DNA from: Alistipes sp.
Lineage (GTDB): Bacteria; Bacteroidota; Bacteroidia; Bacteroidales; Rikenellaceae
DNA: 21,637 nt
NCBI GenBank assembly: GCA_017561105.1
Contig: JAFZDR010000178.1
Coordinates: 1 to 21,637, forward strand
Direction: 5' to 3'
Every line of letters begins with the position of its first letter. Position 1 is the stretch's first letter. A model generated the notes under the pieces. That model was not told the origin of the DNA. It was given only the letters and a program-made list of their open reading frames with translations, and searched no databases. The translations under genes and the position numbers were made by a program. Positions 1-7,530 of the stretch are shown one piece after another.

Positions 1-3000
1 GACGACTTGGCTCGTCAGTTCAATGTTATGGCAAAGCACTCTATCGAGAAGATGGGTGCTAAGAACCACGACGCATTCCTCTCGGTTAGCGACATCACAG
101 CTCGTGAGTGCGCACACTTGCTCGGCAAGGAGGTTGATGTTGTAACTCCTAACGGCTTCGAGAACGACTTCGTTTGGACAGGTAAGGAGTATACCGCAAA
201 GCGCAATGAGGCTCGCAAGGCTATGATCGAGGTTGCTGAGGCTTGCCTCTCGCACAAGTTCGAGAAGGAGCCGTTCATTATCGGCACAAGCGGTCGCTAT
301 GAGTTCCACAACAAGGGCTTGGATGTATTCTTCGAGACTTTGAAGGCTCTCGAGACATCGGGTAAGCTCGATCGTGAGGTATTGGCTTATGTTACTGTTC
401 CTGCTGCAAACCTCGGCGCTCGTCGCGATTTGCAGGCTCATTTGCAGGATAAGTCGCAGGCTATCGACGCATCGCAGTATCGCTACTCGACACATGTGTT
501 GGAGTATCAGGCTTGGGATCAGGTTGCAAATGCAATCAACGGTTCGGTACTCGATCGCGCAGAGTCGAAGGTTAAGGTAATTTTCGTTCCTACATATCTC
601 AACCAGAATGATGGCGTATTCAACAAGTCGTACTACGAGTTGCTCGTAGGTATGGATTTGACTATCTACCCATCGTACTACGAGCCATGGGGATATACTC
701 CGCTCGAGTCGGTTGCATTCTCGGTGCCTACAATCACTACCACATTGGCAGGTTTCGGTGTATGGGCAGCAGAGCAGGAGCAGAACAATGGCGTAGTAGT
801 TGTTGAGCGCAACGATAGCAACACTGCTGAGGCTGTAACTTCTACTGCAGAGGCAGTTCTTCGTTTCCTTGCACTCTCTGAGAAGGAGGTTGCTGCTGTG
901 CGCAACGCTGCGTTCGAGATGTCGAAGAAGGCTCTCTGGGATAACCTCTTCACATACTACAAGAAGGCTTATGAGTGCGCTATCGAGAGCTGTGTAGCTC
1001 GTACAAACCGCGCCGTACTCGGTGATGGTGGTGCTTCTCACGAGCAGATCAACTTTGTTCGTCAGCAGTTGTTCGTAGAGCGTCCAAATTGGCAGCGCGT
1101 AATGGTCGAGAAGACCTTGCCTGTACGCCTTCACCCACTCGAGGAGTTGTCGCGCAACTTGTGGTGGAGCTGGACTCTAGGTGCTCGCGATTTGTTCGAG
1201 GCTATCGACAAGGAGTTGTGGGTAGAGGTTGATCGCAACCCTATAGCATTGCTCGATAAGTTGACTATTGAGCGTTTGGCTGAGCTCGAGAAGGATGCTG
1301 CATTCCTCGCTAAGATGGATGAGGTATATGCTCAGTTCAAGGAGTATATGAACGAGAAGCCAAATCCAAAGGCTCCAAAGATTGCCTATTTCTCGATGGA
1401 GTATGGTTTGCACCACTCGTTGAAGATCTACTCGGGAGGTCTCGGTATCTTGGCCGGTGACTATGTAAAGGAGGCTTCGGATAGAAATACTCCAATGGTT
1501 GCAGTAGGTCTTTTGTATCGCTACGGATATTTCACACAGCGTCTTTCGGCACAGGGTGCCCAGGAGGCTACATATGAGGCTCAGAACTTCTTCAAGTTGC
1601 CAATCTTCCCTGTTCGTGAGGAGGATGGCTCGTGGGTAACTACCCAGGTGGCTTTGCCGGGTCGTACTTTGAGTGCTCGCGTATGGTGCTGCCAGGTAGG
1701 TCGTACTCCGTTGTACTTGCTCGATGCCGACTATGAGGCTAACCTCGAGGAGGATCGTCAGGTTACTCACCACCTCTACGGTGGCGATTGGGAGAACCGC
1801 TTAAAGCAGGAGATCTTGCTCGGTGTCGGTGGTATCCGCGCCCTCGCAAAGATGGGTATCAAGCAGGAGGTTTACCACTGCAACGAGGGTCACGCTGCAT
1901 TTATCGGTGTTGAGCGCGTTCGCAACTTGATGTCGCGTAAGAAGCTCTCGTTCTCGGAGGCTTTGGAGGTTGTACGCTCGTCGTCGCTCTTTACAACTCA
2001 CACCCCTGTACCTGCAGGTCACGACGCATTCCCTGAGTCGATGATTCGTCAGTATATGTCACACTACCCAGATGCTCTCGGCATCACTTGGGATCAGTAT
2101 ATCAACCTCGGTAAGGTTAATCCGAACGATCCGAACGAGCGCTTCTCGATGTCGGTACTCGCATGTAACCTTTCGCAGGAGGTTAACGGAGTATCGTGGT
2201 TGCACGGCGAGGTATCGAAGGATCTCCTCGGCAATATGTGGCCTGGATACTTCAAGAAGGAGTTGCACATTGGCTATGTAACCAATGGTGTTCACTTCCC
2301 AACTTGGACCGCTTCGAATATGCGTCGCCTCTACTCGCGTTACTTCCCTAACGGTTTCGAGGGTCACACATATAACATCCCTGAGTGGCAGAAGGTATAC
2401 AATATTCCGGATGAGGAGTTGTGGGGCGAGCGTATGTTCCTTAAGCAGCGCCTTATCAAGACTATCAAGCGTCGTTATACCGATCCTTCGCAGGTTCGTT
2501 TCGATCGTCCAAGCCAGATGGTTCAGGTTGCAGATCGTATCAAGCCTGAGGTTTTGACTATCGGTTTCGCGCGTCGTTTCGCAACTTATAAGCGTGCATA
2601 CCTCCTCTTCTCTAACTTGGAGCGTTTGTCGGCTATCGTAAATAACAAGCAGCGTCCTGTTCAATTCATCTTCGCAGGTAAGGCTCACCCAGCTGATAAG
2701 CCGGGTCAGGATTTGATCAAGCGTATCGTTGAGGTATCGTTGATGCCTGAGTTCGTAGGTAAGATCATCTTCTTGCAGAACTACGACATGGAGTTGGCTC
2801 GTCGTATGGTTCAGGGTGTTGATGTTTGGTTGAACACTCCAACCCGTCCATTGGAGGCTTCGGGTACTTCGGGCGAGAAGTGTGTTATGAATGGTGTTAT
2901 GCAGTTCTCGGTACTCGACGGCTGGTGGGTTGAGGGCTACAAGGAGAATGGCGGTTGGGCACTCCCTATGGAGCGTACATTCGCTGATCAGGGCTATCAG

Positions 3001-3621
3001 GATGAGCTCGATGCCGAGATGATTTACTCGACAATCGAGGAGCAGATTGCACCTAAGTATTATGCACGTAACGAGAAGGGTATCCCAACCGATTGGGTAG
3101 CTTCGATTAAGAAGTGTATCTCGGATATCGCATCGAACTTTACCACAAACCGTATGCTCATCGACTATGAGGAGCGCTTCTATAACAAGTTGGCTGCACG
3201 CAAGAAGGAGCTCGTATCGAACAACTACCTCCTTGCTCGCGAGATTGCAGCTTGGAAGCGTCGCGTTTCGGCAGCTTGGGATAGCGTGAAGGTTCTCGAT
3301 TCGCAGCGCGTACGCGTTGATAAGGAGTCGATGATGCTCGGTGAGAAGTATCACTTCGAGGTTAAGGTTGATGTTGCAACCCTCACCCCTGAGGAGATTG
3401 GCGTGGAGCTCGTTGTAGCTAAGCAGGTTGTAGGTGCTCAGTCGCCTGATGTAATGCTCGTAGAGCAGTTGCAGCTTGTGAATGTTGAGGGCACACAGGC
3501 AACTTATGCTCTCGATGTAGTACCAAGCCGTACCGGTGCATTCGATATCGCTTTGCGTGTTTACCCTAAGAATGCGAACCTTCCATATAGAATGGACTTC
3601 GCACTCGTTAAATGGGCATAA
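1..3621 (+). CDS. glgP: Fused glycogen synthase (GT3) / alpha-glucan phosphorylase (GT35), 5'-truncated by window edge
   Basis: The frame is open from base 1, so the N-terminus lies outside the window; 1206 codons are visible. Codons 1 to about 330 are the C-terminal half of a GT3 glycogen synthase. The motif YEPWGYTPLE holds the family's E-x7-E pair (Glu228 and Glu236, window numbering). From about codon 380 the protein becomes an alpha-glucan phosphorylase (GT35, PLP-dependent, releasing glucose-1-phosphate). It shows a FSMEYG-type entry motif, TNGVHFPTW, and EASGTSGEKCVMNG, where Lys960 is the expected PLP-binding lysine. About 90 C-terminal residues look like a beta-rich tail. One chain therefore joins chain-extending and chain-shortening activities, acting in the cytoplasm on glycogen. 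Codon use is strongly biased (AAG, GAG, TCG), as in well-expressed genes. Family assignment is firm; whether both halves are active is inferred from motif conservation. Confidence 0.93.
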   Translation, partial: DDLARQFNVMAKHSIEKMGAKNHDAFLSVSDITARECAHLLGKEVDVVTPNGFENDFVWTGKEYTAKRNEARKAMIEVAEACLSHKFEKEPFIIGTSGRYEFHNKGLDVFFETLKALETSGKLDREVLAYVTVPAANLGARRDLQAHLQDKSQAIDASQYRYSTHVLEYQAWDQVANAINGSVLDRAESKVKVIFVPTYLNQNDGVFNKSYYELLVGMDLTIYPSYYEPWGYTPLESVAFSVPTITTTLAGFGVWAAEQEQNNGVVVVERNDSNTAEAVTSTAEAVLRFLALSEKEVAAVRNAAFEMSKKALWDNLFTYYKKAYECAIESCVARTNRAVLGDGGASHEQINFVRQQLFVERPNWQRVMVEKTLPVRLHPLEELSRNLWWSWTLGARDLFEAIDKELWVEVDRNPIALLDKLTIERLAELEKDAAFLAKMDEVYAQFKEYMNEKPNPKAPKIAYFSMEYGLHHSLKIYSGGLGILAGDYVKEASDRNTPMVAVGLLYRYGYFTQRLSAQGAQEATYEAQNFFKLPIFPVREEDGSWVTTQVALPGRTLSARVWCCQVGRTPLYLLDADYEANLEEDRQVTHHLYGGDWENRLKQEILLGVGGIRALAKMGIKQEVYHCNEGHAAFIGVERVRNLMSRKKLSFSEALEVVRSSSLFTTHTPVPAGHDAFPESMIRQYMSHYPDALGITWDQYINLGKVNPNDPNERFSMSVLACNLSQEVNGVSWLHGEVSKDLLGNMWPGYFKKELHIGYVTNGVHFPTWTASNMRRLYSRYFPNGFEGHTYNIPEWQKVYNIPDEELWGERMFLKQRLIKTIKRRYTDPSQVRFDRPSQMVQVADRIKPEVLTIGFARRFATYKRAYLLFSNLERLSAIVNNKQRPVQFIFAGKAHPADKPGQDLIKRIVEVSLMPEFVGKIIFLQNYDMELARRMVQGVDVWLNTPTRPLEASGTSGEKCVMNGVMQFSVLDGWWVEGYKENGGWALPMERTFADQGYQDELDAEMIYSTIEEQIAPKYYARNEKGIPTDWVASIKKCISDIASNFTTNRMLIDYEERFYNKLAARKKELVSNNYLLAREIAAWKRRVSAAWDSVKVLDSQRVRVDKESMMLGEKYHFEVKVDVATLTPEEIGVELVVAKQVVGAQSPDVMLVEQLQLVNVEGTQATYALDVVPSRTGAFDIALRVYPKNANLPYRMDFALVKWA

Positions 3622-3785
3622 GGAGACTGCTTAAACCTGTTTGCATTGTTCTTTAATACCCTTTTACGGCTCTTTTCTCTTGATTATCTCGTTACATAGC
3701 ACCCGCTATGCGCCTCGATAGTCAAGAGAAAATAACCGCAAAATTGAAATTAAATAATTTCGCAAACAGATTTGCGCAGACTCCT
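3621..3785. repeat. 165-bp imperfect palindrome immediately after the phosphorylase stop codon
   Basis: Nested inverted arms share one centre near 3703. They are 3621-3630 with 3776-3785 (9 of 10 pair), 3637-3644 with 3762-3769 (8 of 8), TTTTCTCTTGA at 3673-3683 with 3722-3732 (11 of 11), and CATAGC 3695-3700 with GCTATG 3705-3710 around an ACCC loop. The left edge overlaps the stop codon of the upstream gene. The common centre over 165 bases argues for one folded unit rather than chance hairpins. It could be a MITE- or REP-like element, or a large 3'-UTR structure. There is no T-run typical of an intrinsic terminator. Confidence 0.7.
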
Positions 3786-3937
3786 AAAAGGTTTAATGGG
3801 TTGTTGGTTATGTACTCAACACCTCGCAAGCCTTGAAAATGCTCCTCTAAAAACAGTTTTATATGGTGGGGCGCAGTTGCGCAAACTCCATATCAATAAA
3901 AGTTGAGAGCTAATAATGGGAAAAAGTGATAAAAATC

Positions 3938-3965
3938 TCTCGTCTCTCGTCATTCGTCTCTCGTC
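3938..3965. repeat. Four tandem heptamers TCTCGTC (third copy ATTCGTC)
   Basis: Positions 3938-3944, 3945-3951 and 3959-3965 are exact TCTCGTC; 3952-3958 is ATTCGTC. The run is flanked by A-tracts (3931-3935 and 3967-3974). A seven-base unit in non-coding DNA is a candidate variable-number repeat. No function can be read from it. Confidence 0.8.
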
Positions 3966-3982
3966 TAAAAAAAACATACATC

Positions 3983-4015
3983 AATACTGTTGGGCGCTGA
4001 TCGCTCGGCAGTATT
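3983..4015 (+). other. RNA hairpin with G-U pairs (structured leader, 3'-UTR or small RNA candidate)
   Basis: AATACTG at 3983-3989 pairs with CAGTATT at 4009-4015, and GCG 3994-3996 pairs with CGC 4002-4004 around a CTGAT loop. The four positions between (3990-3993 with 4005-4008) pair as U-G, U-G, G-C and G-U. On the plus-strand RNA this gives a continuous 14-bp stem. The wobble pairs would be C-A mismatches on the other strand, so the structure is plus-strand specific. No strong U-run follows, so it is a poor intrinsic terminator. Confidence 0.5.
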
Positions 4016-4110
4016 TGTTGTATAATATGATATAAAAATTGGGCTGAATGGCTTACATTTTATCGCTTTTGGTGTGATAAAATGACTGTTTTTGAAAATA
4101 TTTGGTTTTT

Positions 4111-4143
4111 ATTGGATAATTAGCCAAATTTTTATTAACTTTA
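4111..4143 (+). promoter_or_regulatory. Bacteroidetes-type promoter for the debranching-enzyme operon
   Basis: ATTG at 4111-4114 is followed after 21 bases by TAACTTTA at 4136-4143. These match the Bacteroidetes -33 (TTTG) and -7 (TAnnTTTG) elements, each with one base off. The ATG at 4176 lies 32 bases downstream. This position also argues against translation starting at the earlier in-frame ATG (4092), which precedes the promoter. Confidence 0.5.
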
Positions 4144-4175
4144 CGAAACGAAACAAAATCTTTATAATAAATATT

Positions 4176-6176
4176 ATGCCGGGACTTAAATTTGACAAGC
4201 AAGAGCTTGGTAACTTGGAGTATTCGTTGCAGCGCGAGATGTTGGCTACCGACCGCCGTGGCGGTTATATGAGTACAACAATCGTTGGTTGCAACACTCG
4301 TAAGTACCATGGTCTTATTGTTGCCCCGATTGATTCGAGCAACAATGCCTATGTGCTGCTTTCGTCACTCGACGAGACTATTGTGCAGCACGATCAGTCG
4401 TTCAACTTGGCTCTTCACCGCTTCCGTGGTGTATATGAGCCTCGCGGACACAAGTATATCACCGATTTCGAGTATACTCCGTGTCCTACCATCACTTACC
4501 GTGTCGGAGGTGTGATTCTTCGCAAGGAGCTTCTTTGGATTCACAAGCGTACACAGATGATGATCCGCTATACGCTTGTCGATGCTCACTCCGAGACTAC
4601 ATTGCGTTTGCGTCCATTCCTCGCATTCCGCAACAAGCACGAGTTGTCAAAGGCAAATATGTATGCCAATGTTCGCTCCTACCCGGTTACAAACGGAGTG
4701 AAGAACCGTCTTTACGAGGGCTTCCCTTGGTTGCATATGCAGTTGTCGAAGTCGGATGCTAAGTTTATTCCTGCACCGGATTGGTACTACGATTTCGAGT
4801 ATCAGAAGGAGTTGGAGCGCGGCTACGAGGGTTACGAGGATTTGCTCACTACAGGCTACTTCGAGATGAATATCAAGAAGGGCGAGAGCATCATCTTCTC
4901 GGCTTCGGTCGATGAGATGCCTTCGGGTGCAGCTATTGCCGAGGCATTCGAAACATCGATTGCGCGTCGTACACACAAGATTGACTTCGAGAGTTGCTTG
5001 CACCACTCGGCTCGTCAGTTCATCGTTCGTCGTCCCGGCAACCGCACCGAGGTTATGTCGGGATACCATTGGTATGGTAAAGCCGGCCGTTCGGCCTTTA
5101 TCTCGCTTCCTGGTTTGACCTTGGAGCAGGGCTATAAGGAGGACTGCATGGATGTTCTCGACACAATGGTTGGCGATATGCACAATGGCGACTTCGCAGG
5201 CTCGGCTTCGGCAGAGGTTTCGGCCGATGCACCACTTTGGTTCTTCTGGACATTGCAGCAGTTGGAGGAGCATATCGGTGCTCAGGCAATCTGGGAGAAG
5301 TATGGCGCAGCAATGAAGAGCATCTTGATAGCATATCGTCGCGGTTTCTTCGGAGGATGCGTGGCAATGCACACTAACGGACTTGTTTGGGCTGCTCGTG
5401 ATGGTGTTGCCTTGACTTGGATGGACTGTGTAATGAATGGTCAGCCGGTTACTCCTCGCGCAGGATACACCGTAGAGATAAACGCCTTGTGGTATAACGC
5501 CGTATCTTACGCCTTGGCTTTGGCAAAGAAGATGGGCGACAAGGAGTTTGAGAAGGAGTGGAAGGCTCTTCCTGCACAGATCAAGAAGTCGTTTGTGGAT
5601 ATGTTCTATCTCACAGACGAGGGCTACCTCGTAGATTATGTTGATTCGTACGGCAAGGATACAGCAATTCGTTGCAACCAGATCGTTGCTTGCGGCTTGA
5701 AGTACACAATGCTCGACGATTCGCAGATTGTGAATATATTGATGACCGTGCGTCAGCACCTGCTTACCCCTGTAGGCTTGCGTTCGTTGTCGCCACTTCA
5801 CCCTATGTTCGAGTCTACCTACAAGGAGAATCCTATCGAGCAGGAGGCTGCTGCAACTAATGGTGCAGTTTGGGTATGGCCGTTGATGTTCTATATTGAG
5901 TGCGCATTGAAGCTCGATGGCGAGCGCTTCCTTGGTCATGCCGAGGAGATGTTGGCAGCATTCGACGAGAATATCCAGACCTACTGTATCGGCTCGGTTG
6001 CAGAGTATTACGATGCAAACCCTCCATTTGCTCCTCGCGGTGCAGTATCGCAGGCATGGAGTGTGGGTGCGTTGCTCTACATCAAGCAGCTTATCGATCA
6101 GTATAAGGCAAAGGCAAAGCGTACAACAAAGCGTGCCGCAAAGCCTGCTGCAACAAAAAAGAGTGTTAAGAAATAA
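4176..6176 (+). CDS. Glycogen debranching enzyme (GH133 amylo-alpha-1,6-glucosidase family)
   Basis: This 666-residue protein would hydrolyse alpha-1,6 branch points of glycogen in the cytoplasm; no signal peptide is seen. The N-terminal domain opens with RREMLATDRRGGY-like and NTRKYHGL sequences typical of bacterial debranching enzymes. The C-terminal (alpha/alpha)6 domain carries LTWMD, PVTPRAG and VEINALW (Glu434), the conserved acidic stretch of this family. I chose ATG 4176 because similarity starts at MPGLKFD; the 28 codons upstream are AT-rich and overlap the promoter. The last 20 or so residues are a Lys/Ala/Thr-rich basic tail outside the conserved domain. It leads a three-gene operon, with the next gene 14 bases on. 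The exact specificity (direct glucosidase or transferase-assisted) cannot be read from sequence. Confidence 0.92.
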   Translation: MPGLKFDKQELGNLEYSLQREMLATDRRGGYMSTTIVGCNTRKYHGLIVAPIDSSNNAYVLLSSLDETIVQHDQSFNLALHRFRGVYEPRGHKYITDFEYTPCPTITYRVGGVILRKELLWIHKRTQMMIRYTLVDAHSETTLRLRPFLAFRNKHELSKANMYANVRSYPVTNGVKNRLYEGFPWLHMQLSKSDAKFIPAPDWYYDFEYQKELERGYEGYEDLLTTGYFEMNIKKGESIIFSASVDEMPSGAAIAEAFETSIARRTHKIDFESCLHHSARQFIVRRPGNRTEVMSGYHWYGKAGRSAFISLPGLTLEQGYKEDCMDVLDTMVGDMHNGDFAGSASAEVSADAPLWFFWTLQQLEEHIGAQAIWEKYGAAMKSILIAYRRGFFGGCVAMHTNGLVWAARDGVALTWMDCVMNGQPVTPRAGYTVEINALWYNAVSYALALAKKMGDKEFEKEWKALPAQIKKSFVDMFYLTDEGYLVDYVDSYGKDTAIRCNQIVACGLKYTMLDDSQIVNILMTVRQHLLTPVGLRSLSPLHPMFESTYKENPIEQEAAATNGAVWVWPLMFYIECALKLDGERFLGHAEEMLAAFDENIQTYCIGSVAEYYDANPPFAPRGAVSQAWSVGALLYIKQLIDQYKAKAKRTTKRAAKPAATKKSVKK

Positions 6177-6190
6177 AAAAATATAGTAAG

Positions 6191-7501
6191 ATGAGGGTTT
6201 TAATGTTTGGCTGGGAGTTTCCTCCGCACATCGCGGGTGGATTGGGTACAGCCTGTTATGGTATGACCCGCGGATTGGCTCGCAACGATGTTGAGGTAAC
6301 TTTTGTTATGCCTCGTGCATCGGGTGATGAGGACGAGCGTTTTATCCGTGTGGTGAATGCGAGCGATATCGAAACCGTATTCGGTAACGTTGGCTCTGAT
6401 GCCGCAGACATCATCGAAAAAATGTCGTTTATCCATGTCGATTCTAACCTTGTTCCTTACCTCTCGCCTGAGGAGTACGAGACTTATCACGATGAGTTCG
6501 TAAAGACCGGCGAAAGACGCTGGGAGACAGGTGATATCTGGAGTCAGCGCTACACCTTCTCGGGAAAGTATGGTGCAAACCTTATGGAGGAGGTTGCTCG
6601 TTACGCTATTGTTGCAGCGCAGGTAGCTAAGGATTTGGAGGGACAGTTTGATGTTATTCACGCACACGACTGGCTCACCTACTACGCAGGTATTGCAGCA
6701 AAGCGTGTGTCGGGCAAGCCGCTCGTAGTGCATATGCACGCGACATCGTTTGACCGTTCGTCGAGCGATAATATCGATACCCGTGTTTACGAGATCGAGC
6801 GTACAGGTATGGCTGCTGCCGATCGTGTTATTGCGGTGTCGAACCTGACTCGTAATATCGTTATCGAGAAGTATAACATCCCTGCAGAGAAGGTTGTGAC
6901 CGTTCACAACGCAGTGCGCTTCGCCGAGAATGAGAGCGAGTTGCCTGAGCGCGGTGTAAAGGATAAGATCGTAACCTTCCTCGGTCGTATCACCTTCCAG
7001 AAGGGACCCGACTACTTTGTTGAGGCCGCAGCAAAGGTGTTGAAGCGTGTTCCAAATGTCCGTTTCGTAATGGCGGGCTCGGGCGATATGATGAACCATG
7101 TTATTCGTCGTGTTGCTCGCTTGGGCATTGCCGACCGTTTCCACTTCACCGGCTTCTTGAAGGGTGATGATGTACACAAGATGTTCCAGCTTTCGGATGT
7201 ATATATTATGCCATCGGTGTCGGAGCCATTCGGTATCTCGCCGTTGGAGGCTATGCGTGCCAATGTGCCTTCGATTATCTCGAAGCAGTCGGGTGTAGCC
7301 GAGGTATTGGATTACGCCGTAAAGGTGGACTATTGGGATGTTGATAGTATGGCCGATGCAATCTACGGCTTGATTACCTATCCGGCTCTTGCGAAGATGT
7401 TTGCACAGAAGGGCTTGGAGGAGGTTACAAACCTCAAGTGGAATGACGCCTCGAAGAAGGTTAAGGCTGTATATGAGGATGCTATCGCATCTATGAAGTA
7501 A
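6191..7501 (+). CDS. GT4-type alpha-glucan glycosyltransferase (glycogen synthase-like)
   Basis: This 436-residue GT-B fold enzyme starts with a nucleotide-sugar transferase motif (GWEFPPHIAGGLG, residues 7-19). It has HAHDWL near 157 and LGRITFQKGPDYF at the start of the C-terminal Rossmann domain. It carries the retaining-transferase E-x7-E pair in EPFGISPLE (Glu345 and Glu353). Its position between a GH133 and a GH57 gene, 14 and 29 bases away, suggests it builds or primes an alpha-1,4-glucan from ADP- or UDP-glucose, or makes maltose-1-phosphate. The same three-gene order is known in Bacteroides. The upstream fused protein already carries a GT3 synthase, so this would be a second synthase-type enzyme. 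Donor and acceptor are unknown. Confidence 0.85.
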   Translation: MRVLMFGWEFPPHIAGGLGTACYGMTRGLARNDVEVTFVMPRASGDEDERFIRVVNASDIETVFGNVGSDAADIIEKMSFIHVDSNLVPYLSPEEYETYHDEFVKTGERRWETGDIWSQRYTFSGKYGANLMEEVARYAIVAAQVAKDLEGQFDVIHAHDWLTYYAGIAAKRVSGKPLVVHMHATSFDRSSSDNIDTRVYEIERTGMAAADRVIAVSNLTRNIVIEKYNIPAEKVVTVHNAVRFAENESELPERGVKDKIVTFLGRITFQKGPDYFVEAAAKVLKRVPNVRFVMAGSGDMMNHVIRRVARLGIADRFHFTGFLKGDDVHKMFQLSDVYIMPSVSEPFGISPLEAMRANVPSIISKQSGVAEVLDYAVKVDYWDVDSMADAIYGLITYPALAKMFAQKGLEEVTNLKWNDASKKVKAVYEDAIASMK

Positions 7502-7530
7502 ACGAAAGAAAAAATAAAAACATAAAAAAT

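Larger units (their letters stand above)
3622..4175. other. 554-bp non-coding gap rich in dyad symmetry
   Basis: I see no plausible gene here. In order it holds the large palindrome (to 3785), a hairpin at 3861-3893 (ATATGG/CCATAT arms with GCGC-AGTT-GCGC at the apex), heptamer repeats (3938-3965), a run of eight A (3967-3974), an RNA-type hairpin (3983-4015), and a promoter-like pair of boxes (4111-4143) in front of the debranching-enzyme gene. Longer reading frames crossing the end of this gap give low-complexity, unconserved-looking peptide and are not believed. Confidence 0.6.

Noticed and set aside
2059..3354. 431-codon open frame on the minus strand inside the phosphorylase gene
   Set aside because: It is antisense to a strongly conserved gene, has low-complexity Leu/Ile/Arg-rich composition, and is explained by the biased codon use of the true frame.
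4092..4175. 28-codon N-terminal extension of the debranching enzyme
   Set aside because: It is AT-rich, overlaps the proposed promoter, and family similarity begins at the ATG at 4176.
4647..5939. 430-codon antisense open frame in the debranching-enzyme gene
   Set aside because: Same reason: a shadow of a codon-biased real gene with no recognisable domain.
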